Below are positions 53,958 through 62,982 of a stretch of 64,000 bases of DNA, one piece after another. Position numbers and translations under genes: made by a program. Where the stretch lies: the NCBI GenBank assembly GCA_024234215.1, contig JACKOQ010000005.1, positions 1-64,000 on the forward strand, in the 5' to 3' direction. Position 1 is the stretch's first letter; the number at the start of each line of letters is the position of its first letter. This stretch comes from Pseudomonadales bacterium (GTDB taxonomy: Bacteria; Pseudomonadota; Gammaproteobacteria; Pseudomonadales; UBA5862). The notes under the pieces are model-generated. The model searched no databases and was not told the DNA's origin. It was given only the letters and a program-made list of their open reading frames with translations.

Positions 53958-54782
53958 TTATCCGGGCACCTGTTCGTCTTTGAAAAACCAGCGCACCCGC
54001 AACGGCAGGTCGATGCCATCGAGCAATCCGGCACGCATGGCCTGGGCCAGTTCGGCTTCATGTCGGCTTTGACGTTGTTTGACCTGATAGAGCCGGCCCT
54101 TGCCGGCTTGTTTCACACCCGGTTTTTCACCGCGTTCCAGCCGGTCGAGCAGTTCGCAATAGACCTCGGCCGAAGCCTTGACGCCGCGCCAGAACAGCGT
54201 CAGCTCATCATCCTGCGCGGTGACCGGCGGGCAGATGTGGGCAATCAGGTCACCGGTGTCGATGCCGGCGTTGATGAAGTGCAACGTGCAGCCCACTTTG
54301 TCAGGTTCGCGGTTGTAGAGCGCCCAGAAGGTGCAGTCGGCACCGCGATATTCCGGCGAGAGCCCGCCATGCAGGTTGACCATGCCGAGCCGTCCGGCTT
54401 CGAGCAGCGGACCGCGGATCAGCGAGGTGCCAAAAACCAGGATCAGGTCCGGTTTGAGACGGTTGGCCAGCTCGACCACCTTGGGGTCATTGATATGGGG
54501 CACTTCGATGCGCAGATCTTCACGGTCGAGCCGAACCGGCTGATCGCCGAAGAAAAATCTGGCCTCCGGATTTCCCCGGTAGCGCTTGCGGTCGCGCAGC
54601 CAGCGGCTGACTTTCTGCCTGAGCACGCCGGGTTTGAGCCACTGTTGTACTTTTTTCAGGCTCAGGTCGCTGCCGTTCTCCTGCACGATGGCCAGCACCT
54701 GTGAGTGGGCCGACAACCGGTTGGCGACATGGACGTGACGGGCCGAGCGCCCACAGAGAATCAGGGTGGTGAGTTGCGACAT
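53958..54782 (-). CDS. Formyltransferase family protein
   Basis: The 274-residue protein resembles 10-formyltetrahydrofolate-dependent formyltransferases. It has the catalytic region MVNLHGGLSPEYRGADCTFW (N and H) and the aspartate in GIDTGDLIAH, similar to methionyl-tRNA and sugar N-formyltransferases. It lacks the C-terminal tRNA-binding domain of Fmt, so formylation of an amino sugar is likely in this context. ATG 54782 has AGGAG 7 bp upstream; the longer frame to 54890 was rejected. GC content returns to normal here. Confidence 0.85.
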   Translation of the reverse strand: MSQLTTLILCGRSARHVHVANRLSAHSQVLAIVQENGSDLSLKKVQQWLKPGVLRQKVSRWLRDRKRYRGNPEARFFFGDQPVRLDREDLRIEVPHINDPKVVELANRLKPDLILVFGTSLIRGPLLEAGRLGMVNLHGGLSPEYRGADCTFWALYNREPDKVGCTLHFINAGIDTGDLIAHICPPVTAQDDELTLFWRGVKASAEVYCELLDRLERGEKPGVKQAGKGRLYQVKQRQSRHEAELAQAMRAGLLDGIDLPLRVRWFFKDEQVPG

Positions 54783-54784
54783 GT

Positions 54785-55978
54785 TCACTGCTCCTTCGAC
54801 CTGGCCGACGCCGCGAGGTCGAACATCAGTGCGTCGGCGAAGAACTTGCCGGCCCAGTTGGGGAACTCGAACATCGAGTAGCGTCCCCACAGCGGCGATG
54901 AGCCGGCAATGGCGCCATCGTCGATGCGGCCATCCTGCTTGAGCCGCTGGTGGCGCTTCAGGTAGTGCAGCGCGCGGTCGACGGCGGGCTGGAGCGTCTG
55001 TTCATCGCAGCAGCGAATCAGCCGTGACCAGATCATGCTCATCTGCGCCACCCCGGTCAGGCAGACATAATAGCTGTCTGATTGCCACTGCTGGTCGAGG
55101 GTGCCGGGCAGTGCACCATCGGCGGGCAGCACCGCAGCCACCGCGCCGGCAGCGCGGCGTGCCGCGTTGATGTAGCGCTCATCATCGAGCAGCAGGCCGC
55201 TTTCGAGCAGGCCGCGGATCGCATAGGCGATGGTGTGGGTGAAGGGTGCGGCATGACCTTCAGGCGTGAAGCCGTTGGTGGCGAACCAGCCCGCTTCGTT
55301 CTGCTGCGTCAGCACCCAGTCGAGGTTGCGGATCGCCCCGTCGCGCAGTGCGCGGTCATCGGCCAGCAGGCCGGTCTTCAGCAGTGCCCAGGCCGAGCGG
55401 CTGTTGTAGGTGTGCGGAATGCCGTTGTGCACGCTGCGGCGCCAGCAGCCGTCGTCATCCTGTTTCGACAGCATCCAGTGGCCGGCACGCACGGCAGCAG
55501 CCAGACATTCGGTACGGCCGAGACGTTCATGGCCGGCATTCATGCCATGCATGATCTGGCCGGTGTTGAAGATGACCGGATGGCTGCCCTGTTCGCCAAA
55601 GTGGCCCGGAAAGGCGCCATCATCGAGCTGGATCGACAGCTCCCAGTCGAGTATGCGCTGGGCGCGGGTGACCAGCTCCTGGCGCCCGAGCAGTGCGGCG
55701 GCATCGAGGAAGGTCTCGACGATGTAGCCGCTGGTCTCGGGATAGCTGGGCAGCCAGCCATCCTCGAAACTCCAGCCGGCGCTGATGCCACCGCTGTCGG
55801 CATGGCCGACACGCACATCCTGGGCGCGGCAGAGCCAGTCGATGGTCCCATGCAGATGGGTCAGGTGGTGCCGGACCGGTTGACCGCCACGGTTGAACAG
55901 ATCAGCCAGAATCAGTTGCCAGTGGAGTGGTCTCCAGAGTTGGTAGCGGACGGGGACAGACAGCAGTTTTTTGAGCAT
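54785..55978 (-). CDS. Alpha/alpha-toroid (terpene-cyclase/prenyltransferase-like) protein of unknown function
   Basis: The 397-residue protein has repeated helical units with QW-like motifs at about 117 (QLDDGAFPG), 173 (QDDDGCWRR) and 226 (QNEAGWF), giving an alpha/alpha-barrel like that of terpene cyclases, prenyltransferases and some glycosidases. No signal peptide or DxDD cyclase motif is obvious. Its place between a formyltransferase (2 bp downstream) and an acyl ligase suggests work on a glycan or lipid-linked intermediate, but the function is not known. Confidence 0.7.
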   Translation of the reverse strand: MLKKLLSVPVRYQLWRPLHWQLILADLFNRGGQPVRHHLTHLHGTIDWLCRAQDVRVGHADSGGISAGWSFEDGWLPSYPETSGYIVETFLDAAALLGRQELVTRAQRILDWELSIQLDDGAFPGHFGEQGSHPVIFNTGQIMHGMNAGHERLGRTECLAAAVRAGHWMLSKQDDDGCWRRSVHNGIPHTYNSRSAWALLKTGLLADDRALRDGAIRNLDWVLTQQNEAGWFATNGFTPEGHAAPFTHTIAYAIRGLLESGLLLDDERYINAARRAAGAVAAVLPADGALPGTLDQQWQSDSYYVCLTGVAQMSMIWSRLIRCCDEQTLQPAVDRALHYLKRHQRLKQDGRIDDGAIAGSSPLWGRYSMFEFPNWAGKFFADALMFDLAASARSKEQ

Positions 55979-56020
55979 GTGATCAATGAATATCGAGAGG
56001 GATGAATGGATGACGCACGA

Positions 56021-57409
56021 TCAGTGCCAAAGGACTCCTGCAAGTCCGGCTGGCAGGGGCACCCGGCTGACGACATAGCGGTGCTTGCCGGAGGCTTCCG
56101 GGGGAATCTCGTCGACGAGCCGAACATCGATCCGCACACCGCTGCCGAGCCGGGCGGTGAGGCCGTTGCGGATCGCATCGATGCTGCCGGCCTGCCACCC
56201 GGCGGTGGGTACCACTTCGACCCGGCAGTCGTCGAGGCTCTCCTGGATGATCTTGAACTCGCCGACACCGGCCACAGCACGCAACACGTAGATGAGCGCC
56301 AGTGCGTGCATGATGGTGCCATCGGCCGCGACGATGAAGTCGGTGGAGCGGCCGATCACCTCGCCGATGCGGTGCAGGCCGCGTGCATCCTGGCACTGTG
56401 CCGGATCGGCTGCGCGGACCATGTCACCGGTGCGATAGCGGATGAAGGGCTGCGCTTCGGAGCAGAGTCCGGTGATCACCGCTTCGCCGATTTCATCGGC
56501 CGCGACCGGCCGGCCTTCGACATCGAGAATCTCCAGAATCATGCTTTCGCTCAGCAGCAGCATCTCGCCCTGCGGCGTTTCGTGGGCGGTGAAGCCGATG
56601 TCGCGGCTGCCGAACTCATTGGCAACCGGCGCGCCAAATACCCGCTGGATCAGTGCCCGCTGTTGGGGATAGAGCGGTTCACCGGTGGTGCAGACCACTT
56701 TCAATTCGCTCAATCCGAGCGATGCCCCCTCGGCCTCGCAAAAGGCGGCCAGCAGCGCCAGGCTGCTGGCATAGCCATAGATGCAGCGCGGCTGCACCTG
56801 CTGCAGTACGACCAGATAGTGCCGCATGTCGGCAGGTGACATTCTAAAGGCATTGAGCACCCACTGGTTGATCAGCCGGTCACGCAAGGTCTTGATTCGG
56901 TCGGTCTTGTTCAGCTCGACTGGTGCGCCCCACAGATAGACTTCCCGGTCGCCCGGTTCGACCCCCCACCAGCGACGGGCGCGCATCCGGCCGGCGGCAT
57001 CGGAGGCCTGGCGGCTGCGACCGAAGTAGAAGATCAGGGGCTGCCCGGAGGAACCGCCGGTGTTGTAGCTGTGGCAACCGCCCGGCACCTGCTGCCAGGC
57101 GATCCGCTCCCGCTGCTGGGATGCGTCAGCCTTGGTCATGGTCGGCAGACGGCTCAGGTCACTCAGCGTGAGACTCTGGTTGCGGATGCTGTCGGCCAGC
57201 GCTGCCGATTCGATGCGCTCGGCATGCCAGGGAGAGTGGCGCAGCGCCGTCGACAGCAACTGCGTCAACTTGCGCAGCTGCAGAGCTTCGAGCTGATTGC
57301 GGTCGAGCCACTGACTCTGTTCCAGTTCATGCAGGTAGCTGAAGGTGGTGCGTCCCAGCAGCCGCTCCTGCAGCGGATATATAATGTAACGCGACAGTGC
57401 GGGAATCAT
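56021..57409 (-). CDS. Phenylacetate-CoA ligase (PaaK/CapK)-like adenylate-forming protein
   Basis: The 462-residue protein belongs to the PaaK/CapK branch of adenylate-forming enzymes. Marks are CHSYNTGGSSGQPLIFYFG (about 108-126, the P-loop-like motif), VANEFGSRDIGFTAHE, RYRTGDMVRAA and VDEIPPEASGKHRYV. In polysaccharide clusters such CapK proteins are thought to activate an acyl or amino-acyl group for attachment to a glycan; the true substrate is unknown. It is divergent from the asparagine-synthetase-like gene, and TATAGT at 57521-57526 may serve that plus-strand operon. Confidence 0.85.
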   Translation of the reverse strand: MIPALSRYIIYPLQERLLGRTTFSYLHELEQSQWLDRNQLEALQLRKLTQLLSTALRHSPWHAERIESAALADSIRNQSLTLSDLSRLPTMTKADASQQRERIAWQQVPGGCHSYNTGGSSGQPLIFYFGRSRQASDAAGRMRARRWWGVEPGDREVYLWGAPVELNKTDRIKTLRDRLINQWVLNAFRMSPADMRHYLVVLQQVQPRCIYGYASSLALLAAFCEAEGASLGLSELKVVCTTGEPLYPQQRALIQRVFGAPVANEFGSRDIGFTAHETPQGEMLLLSESMILEILDVEGRPVAADEIGEAVITGLCSEAQPFIRYRTGDMVRAADPAQCQDARGLHRIGEVIGRSTDFIVAADGTIMHALALIYVLRAVAGVGEFKIIQESLDDCRVEVVPTAGWQAGSIDAIRNGLTARLGSGVRIDVRLVDEIPPEASGKHRYVVSRVPLPAGLAGVLWH

Positions 57410-57546
57410 TCGGCCGCTCTATCCGGCGTCAGTGCCTGAAGTGTCACGTGCTGGGCAATCCTGTCTGACAACATCGAAGGGTGGCAGGGGCAGGGCAGAT
57501 CCATGCCGGAATTCGTTGATTATAGTCATTGCATCGAGGAGTCGAC

Positions 57547-59358
57547 ATGGCGGGAGCGGAAAAGAGCGGACTCCTCGGTCGGGTGAGTTTCAGTGGCCAG
57601 AGCAATGCCGAAGCGGATGCACCCCCACTCTGGCCGGCGTGGCAGCGGCTGAGTGATGCGGGAGTCTGGCTGCATTGGCATCTGCCACTGCTGAAGCATC
57701 AGGACGATGCCGGCACACTGCTGCTCGGCAGCGCGCAGTTCGGCAGCCGCCTCGATGGCGAGGCCCTTGCGCAGTGGTGGCAGAGTTACCAGCAACAGGG
57801 TGATGCGGCGCTGGCGCAGCTCGAAGGCCATTTTCTGGCCATCATTCTCGATCGTCGCCGGCAGTGCGTTACGTTGGCCGTCGATCGATTTTCCACGATT
57901 CCGCTCTACTACGCCGCCGCGGGCGATGGCGTCGCACTGGCCAGTCAGTTGCCGCTGCTGCGTCATGCGATGGCGCACCGGCCGGCATTGTCGATGCAGG
58001 GCATCTACCACTACCTCTACTTCCACATGGTGCCTGCGCCGCTGAGTGTGTGGGAAGGGGTGCACAAGATTCCGGCCGGCCATCTGCTCAAGATCAGCCA
58101 GGGCCGGGCCGAACTGGTGCGCTATTGGCAACCGGTCTTTCTGCCAGCGGCGAGCGGTGCAACGCAGTTGCGCACTCAATCGGCAGCTGCGGCACTGCTG
58201 GTGGAGCGGCTGACCACGGCGGTCGAGCGGGCTGGTGCCCAGAGTTCGGCCGCCTTTTTGAGTGGCGGACTCGACAGCTCGACCGTGACCGGACTGCTGA
58301 GCCGACAGCGTGAGGGTGATGTCGATGCCTACACGGTCGGCTTCGACGCGGCCGGTTATGACGAGATGCCCTATGCCCGCATCGCCGCCCGCCATTTTGG
58401 CGTTCGCCACCATGAGCTCTACCTGCAACCGGATGATGTGGTCGAGATCGTGCCGAAGATCGCCGGCGCCTACGATGAGCCTTTCGGCAACTCCTCTGCA
58501 GTGCCGACCTACTTCTGCGCCGCGGCTGCGGCCGCGGCAGGGCACGACACGCTGCTGGCTGGTGATGGCGGCGACGAGCTTTTTGCCGGCAATGCCCGTT
58601 ATGCCAAGCAGAAGCTGTTCGAACACTACCTTGCGCTGCCGGCCTGGTTGCGCGCTGGCATCGAGCAGGGCGTCGAGCGCCTGCCGGCACTCGGACAGGT
58701 GCCGCTGATTCAGAAGGGCTACCGCTACATCGAGCAGGCGCGGGTGCCGCTGCCCGACCGGCTGGAGAGCTACAACTTCTTTGCCACCCACGAACCGGCA
58801 CAGATTCTCCATGCCGATCTGCTGGCGGCCATCGAGCTCGATCAGCCGCTGAAGCTGCTGCGCGATACCTATCAGGCCGTCACTGCCGACCATGCGTTGC
58901 AGCGCATGCTCTGGCTCGACTGGAAGCAGACGCTGGCCGACAACGACCTGCGCAAGGTGAGCGTGATGACGCAGAGTGCCGGCATCCAGGTGCGCTATCC
59001 GATGCTTGATGACGCCCTGATCGACCTGGCGCTGCAACTGCCGCCCGACTGGCTGCTGCCGGGACAGAAACTGCGCCACTTCTACAAACAGGCCTTCAGC
59101 GACTTTCTGCCACAGCAGATTCTCACCAAGCCCAAGCATGGCTTTGGCCTGCCGTTTGGTGTCTGGATGCGCGATGCGCCGCGACTGCGCGAACTGGCCT
59201 ACGACGCACTGGCCAGCCTGAAGAAGCGTACTGTGCTGCGGTCCGACTACCTTGACCAAGTGGTGCAGCTGCACCAGCATGACCATGCCGCCTACTATGG
59301 TGAGTCGATCTGGATCTACATGATGCTCGAACTCTGGCTGCAGGCTTGGCATGACTGA
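57547..59358 (+). CDS. Asparagine-synthetase-like amidotransferase lacking the glutaminase cysteine
   Basis: The 603-residue protein has the synthetase domain with the ATP pyrophosphatase loop SGGLDSS (239-245), AYTVGFDAAGYDEMPYAR, LAGDGGDELFAGN, and RYPMLDDALIDLALQLP. The N-terminal class II glutamine amidotransferase domain is degenerate: the start reads MAGAEKSGLLGRVSF, without the Cys2 nucleophile of MCG-type enzymes. It may use free ammonia or perform another amide- or ester-forming reaction. ATG 57547 follows GAGGAG at 5 bp. It overlaps the protease gene by 8 bp. Confidence 0.88.
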   Translation: MAGAEKSGLLGRVSFSGQSNAEADAPPLWPAWQRLSDAGVWLHWHLPLLKHQDDAGTLLLGSAQFGSRLDGEALAQWWQSYQQQGDAALAQLEGHFLAIILDRRRQCVTLAVDRFSTIPLYYAAAGDGVALASQLPLLRHAMAHRPALSMQGIYHYLYFHMVPAPLSVWEGVHKIPAGHLLKISQGRAELVRYWQPVFLPAASGATQLRTQSAAAALLVERLTTAVERAGAQSSAAFLSGGLDSSTVTGLLSRQREGDVDAYTVGFDAAGYDEMPYARIAARHFGVRHHELYLQPDDVVEIVPKIAGAYDEPFGNSSAVPTYFCAAAAAAAGHDTLLAGDGGDELFAGNARYAKQKLFEHYLALPAWLRAGIEQGVERLPALGQVPLIQKGYRYIEQARVPLPDRLESYNFFATHEPAQILHADLLAAIELDQPLKLLRDTYQAVTADHALQRMLWLDWKQTLADNDLRKVSVMTQSAGIQVRYPMLDDALIDLALQLPPDWLLPGQKLRHFYKQAFSDFLPQQILTKPKHGFGLPFGVWMRDAPRLRELAYDALASLKKRTVLRSDYLDQVVQLHQHDHAAYYGESIWIYMMLELWLQAWHD

Positions 59359-60118
59359 AGCGACGCGAAGGCTGACCGGTCTGCTGTTGGCACTGCTCTG
59401 CGTGCTGCCGCTTCAGGCAGCCCCGCCCGACACCATCGCGCGCATCAAACCGGCGATTCTCGGCCTCGGCACCCATCAGCCGATGGGCAAGCCGCCGTCG
59501 CGGCTGCTCGGCACCGCCTTTGTCGTCGCCGATGGCCGCCATGCCATCACCAATGCCCATTCGCTTCCGGAGGCGTTGCAGAGCGATGGCGTGGAGAAGC
59601 TGGTCATCTTCATCGGCACCGCCCCGCAGTTGAAGCTGCGCGAAGTGCGCGTGATCGAGGTCGACAGTGACCATGATCTGGCGCTGCTGGGTTTTGACGG
59701 CGAGCCGTTGCCGGCCTTGCGCATCGGCGATTCGCAGCAGGTGCGTGAAGGGGAGAGCTACCTCTTCACCGGCTATCCGATCGGTGCCGTCCTTGGACTC
59801 TATCCAGTCACCCACCACGCCATGGTGGCCAGCATCACCCCGGTCGCCGTGCCGCAGATCTCGGCCACCCGCATCAGCAGCCGCATGGTGCGGGAGCTAC
59901 GTGATCCCTATGTGGTCTTTCAACTGGATGCCACCGCCTACCCCGGCAACAGCGGCAGCCCGCTCTATGATCCGGAGAGTGGCGCGGTGGTCGGTGTGAT
60001 CAACAAGGTGTTCGTACAGCAGAGCAAGGAGGCGGCCATCGAGCACCCCAGCGGCATCACCTATGCGATTCCGGGCCAGCACATCCGCGAGTTGTTGCGG
60101 CGCAACGGACTGCTTTAG
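59351..60118 (+). CDS. Secreted trypsin-like serine protease
   Basis: The 255-residue protein has a signal peptide (about 7-24, ending LPLQAAP) and a chymotrypsin-like protease domain with the triad histidine in TNAHSLPEA, aspartate in DHDLALLGF, and serine in YPGNSGSPLYDPES. No PDZ domain follows, unlike DegP. It overlaps the amidotransferase gene by 8 bp and is probably co-transcribed. Substrate and target are unknown; it could process an exported protein of the same locus. Confidence 0.88.
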   Translation: MTEATRRLTGLLLALLCVLPLQAAPPDTIARIKPAILGLGTHQPMGKPPSRLLGTAFVVADGRHAITNAHSLPEALQSDGVEKLVIFIGTAPQLKLREVRVIEVDSDHDLALLGFDGEPLPALRIGDSQQVREGESYLFTGYPIGAVLGLYPVTHHAMVASITPVAVPQISATRISSRMVRELRDPYVVFQLDATAYPGNSGSPLYDPESGAVVGVINKVFVQQSKEAAIEHPSGITYAIPGQHIRELLRRNGLL

Positions 60119-60227
60119 GGTCGGTTTTCAGCAGCTCTGGCGCCGTGCCGTTGCGTGCGTTTCGGTCGGCCGAAGAGGCAGGCATCAGCCGATGCGGCCT
60201 TCATGACTGCTCTGTTGCAGGCGTGTC

Positions 60228-60303
60228 TGGCGCCCCGGACAGGATTCGAACCTGTGACCTGCCCCTTAGGAGGGGGCCGCGCTATCCTCTGTGCCACCGG
60301 GGC
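60228..60303 (-). tRNA. tRNA-Arg (anticodon CCT)
   Basis: Read on the minus strand, the 76 nt fold as a tRNA with acceptor stem GCCCCGG/CCGGGGC, anticodon stem GCCCC/GGGGC around loop CTCCTAA (anticodon CCT, reading AGG), T arm with GGTTCGAATCC, discriminator G and encoded CCA at 60230-60228. The neighbouring protease gene is on the other strand. No integrase or repeated tRNA end is visible nearby. Confidence 0.95.
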
Positions 60304-60360
60304 GGGCCGCCATTGTAGCGATCCAGCCGCCGCTTGTAGAGCAGCCCGTTGGTTCAGCGG

Positions 60361-62889
60361 CTACTGCATCATTTCGGCGTGGATGTCATCGGGGTCCAGC
60401 AGCCTGATCGGCACCGGCCTGACCCGCCAGATCTCCTGGCAGTACTGCCGGATGGTGCGATCCGACGAGAACATGCCGGAGTGGGCGGTGTTGAAAATCG
60501 ACATTCGTGTCCACTGCTCCGGATGGTCGAGATAGACCCGGTTCACCTGATCCTGGCACTCCATGTAGGCGCCGAAATCGGCCAGCAGGAAGTAGGGGTC
60601 ATGGTGCAGCAGCGAATCGAGCAGCGGTCGGAACAGCTCGCTGTCTCCGCGGGAGAAGTAGCCACTGCGCAGCAGGGAGATCACCTCCTGCAACTCGTCA
60701 TTGCCATGGAGCCAGTCGAGTGGCCGGTAGCCGCTGGCGCGCAGTCGCTCGATCTGCTCGGCGGTGTGACCAAACAGAAAGAAGTTCTCCTCGCCCACCT
60801 GCTCACGAATCTCGACATTGGCGCCATCCAGCGTGCCGATGGTGAGTGCGCCATTCATCATGAACTTCATGTTGCCGGTGCCGGACGCCTCCTTGCCAGC
60901 CGTCGAGATCTGCTCGGAGAGGTCGGCCGCCGGGTAGAGGCGCTCGCCATTGCTGACATGAAAGTTGGGCAGAAAGAACACCTGCATCCGCTCCCGCGTG
61001 TCGGGGTCGTTGTTGACCACGGCGGCGACGTTGTTGATCAGTTTGATCATCAGCTTGGCCATGTGGTAGCCCGGTGCCGCCTTGCCGCCGAAGATATAGG
61101 TGCGCGGAAAGAATTCGCTGTTGGGGCTGTTCTTGAGCCGCAGATAGTGGGCAATGATCTGCAGGGCGTTGAGATGTTGGCGCTTGTATTCGTGAATGCG
61201 CTTGACCTGTACATCGAAGATCGATTCTGGATTGATCACGGTGTCGAAGCGCTTCTTGATGAAGCGGGTCAGGTTCTCCTTGTTGTGCTGTTTGATGCTG
61301 CGCCAGCGCTGGCGAAAGGCGGCGTCATCGGCCAGTGGCGCCAGCTGTCTGAGTCGATCGAGATCGGTGCTCCAACCGGGATCCAGCGCGTCGCTGATCA
61401 GTCGACAGAGCAGCGGATTGCTCAGAAACAGCCAGCGTCTCGGGGTGATGCCATTGGTCTTGTTGGAGATCTTCTCGGGCCAGAGTTCGTGGAAATCTCT
61501 CAGTACATCCTTTTTCAGCAGTTCGGTGTGCAGTGCCGCCACGCCGTTGATGGCATGGCTGCCGATGGCCGCAAGATGGGCCATGCGCACATAGCGCTCG
61601 CCCTGCTCATTGATGATCGACAGCCGGGCCAGCCGTTCGACATCGCCCAGATAGCGCAGGCGGACGCTCTCCAGAAATTGGTCGTTGATCGTGTAGATGA
61701 GCTCGAGATGGCGCGGCAGGATGCGCTGGAACAGGGCAAGCGGCCACTGCTCCAGCGCTTCGGGCAACAGCGTGTGGTTGGTGTAGGCGAAGCTCTGCCG
61801 GGTGATGGACCAGGCCTGCTCCCAAGTGCAGCGGTGGTCATCCAGCAGCAACCGCATCAGTTCGCAGACCGCCAGTGCCGGATGGGTGTCGTTCAGTTGT
61901 ACGGCGAATTTTTCGTGGAACTGCTCCAGCGCAATCTTCTGCTGGCGCAGGATGCGCAGCATGTCCTGCAGTGAGGCGGAGACCAGAAAGAACTGCTGCT
62001 GAAGCCGCAGCGCCTTGCCCTGAATCGCTTCGTCGTTGGGGTAGAGGATCTTGCTCAGGTTCTCCGAGCGGATCTTCTCATCCACCGCGCCGTAGTAGTC
62101 GCCGCGGTTGAACACGGCGAAATCGAACGATTCCGGCGCTTCGGCCCGCCACAGCCGCAAGGTGTTGGCGGTGTTGTTGCGGTAACCCAGCACTGGTGTG
62201 TCATAGGGCACGGCCTTGACGACCCAACTGGGGAACCAGCGCATCCGCTGGCGGTTCTGCTCATCCTGATAGGCTTCGCTGTGGCCGCCGAACTTCACCT
62301 CCACCGCCCACTCGGGGCGAGGAATCTCCCAGGGGTTGCCGAAGCGCAACCATTTGTCGGTCTTCTCGACCTGCCAGCCATCGACGATCTCCTGATCGAA
62401 GATGCCGAATTCATAGCGGATGCCGTAGCCGAGGCTCGGAATCTCCAGCGTGGCCAGCGAGTCGAGAAAGCAGGCCGCCAGCCGTCCCAGACCGCCGTTG
62501 CCGAGTCCGGGCTCCTCTTCCTGGCGCAACAGTTCGCGAAAATCGAGCCCCATTTCCTCGATGGCCTCCTGCGCCTGCGCATGGATGCCGAGGTTGAGCA
62601 GGTTGTTGCCGAGTTGAGTGCCCATCAGAAATTCGGCCGAGAGATAGGCCACTGTCCTGGCACCCTGCTCGGTGTAGGCCGTGGCTGTGCTGATCCAGCG
62701 GTGCAGCAGCCGGTCGCGCACGGCATAGGCCAGCGCCAGGTAGTAGTCGTTCATCGTTGCCAGCGCGGGGAATTTGCCCTGACTGAAGAAAAGGTGATCA
62801 AAGAAAGCGCGCTCGAGCGCCTCTTTGTCGAGTCCGGTGCGTTCATCCAGTGTCGAGGAGAGCAGTTCAGTTTCGTTGATGGCGTCCAT
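60361..62889 (-). CDS. glgP: Glycogen/starch/alpha-glucan phosphorylase
   Basis: GlgP releases glucose-1-phosphate from glycogen or maltodextrin. The 842-residue protein is full length and has AYLSAEFLMGTQLGNNLLNL, GLGNGGLGRLAACFLDS, the PLP-binding EASGTGNMKFMMNG and LDGANVEIREQVGEENFFLFG. I chose ATG 62889; the frame runs to 62931 but the extra residues are hydrophobic and atypical. No other glycogen gene is in the window. Its 5' region (62890-62960) is AT-rich, which may include a promoter. Confidence 0.96.
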   Translation of the reverse strand: MDAINETELLSSTLDERTGLDKEALERAFFDHLFFSQGKFPALATMNDYYLALAYAVRDRLLHRWISTATAYTEQGARTVAYLSAEFLMGTQLGNNLLNLGIHAQAQEAIEEMGLDFRELLRQEEEPGLGNGGLGRLAACFLDSLATLEIPSLGYGIRYEFGIFDQEIVDGWQVEKTDKWLRFGNPWEIPRPEWAVEVKFGGHSEAYQDEQNRQRMRWFPSWVVKAVPYDTPVLGYRNNTANTLRLWRAEAPESFDFAVFNRGDYYGAVDEKIRSENLSKILYPNDEAIQGKALRLQQQFFLVSASLQDMLRILRQQKIALEQFHEKFAVQLNDTHPALAVCELMRLLLDDHRCTWEQAWSITRQSFAYTNHTLLPEALEQWPLALFQRILPRHLELIYTINDQFLESVRLRYLGDVERLARLSIINEQGERYVRMAHLAAIGSHAINGVAALHTELLKKDVLRDFHELWPEKISNKTNGITPRRWLFLSNPLLCRLISDALDPGWSTDLDRLRQLAPLADDAAFRQRWRSIKQHNKENLTRFIKKRFDTVINPESIFDVQVKRIHEYKRQHLNALQIIAHYLRLKNSPNSEFFPRTYIFGGKAAPGYHMAKLMIKLINNVAAVVNNDPDTRERMQVFFLPNFHVSNGERLYPAADLSEQISTAGKEASGTGNMKFMMNGALTIGTLDGANVEIREQVGEENFFLFGHTAEQIERLRASGYRPLDWLHGNDELQEVISLLRSGYFSRGDSELFRPLLDSLLHHDPYFLLADFGAYMECQDQVNRVYLDHPEQWTRMSIFNTAHSGMFSSDRTIRQYCQEIWRVRPVPIRLLDPDDIHAEMMQ

Positions 62890-62982
62890 AACACCCGCTG
62901 CAAAAAAGGTAAAAGTGATGCAATAAAACAAGCAAGTCTGATGCCGAATCAGCGGTACGCCATTGCCGGCTTGCAGGGTGGA

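Noticed and set aside
57526..59352. 608-codon minus-strand frame opposite the asparagine-synthetase-like gene
   Set aside because: It is an antisense shadow of a gene with clear motifs; its product has no domain and an H/Q/R-rich composition typical of antisense frames in GC-rich DNA.
60155..60535. Plus-strand 126-codon frame over the tRNA-Arg gene
   Set aside because: It reads the complement of a tRNA (the well-known spurious RTGFEPVT-type peptide) and runs into the glgP 3' end antisense.
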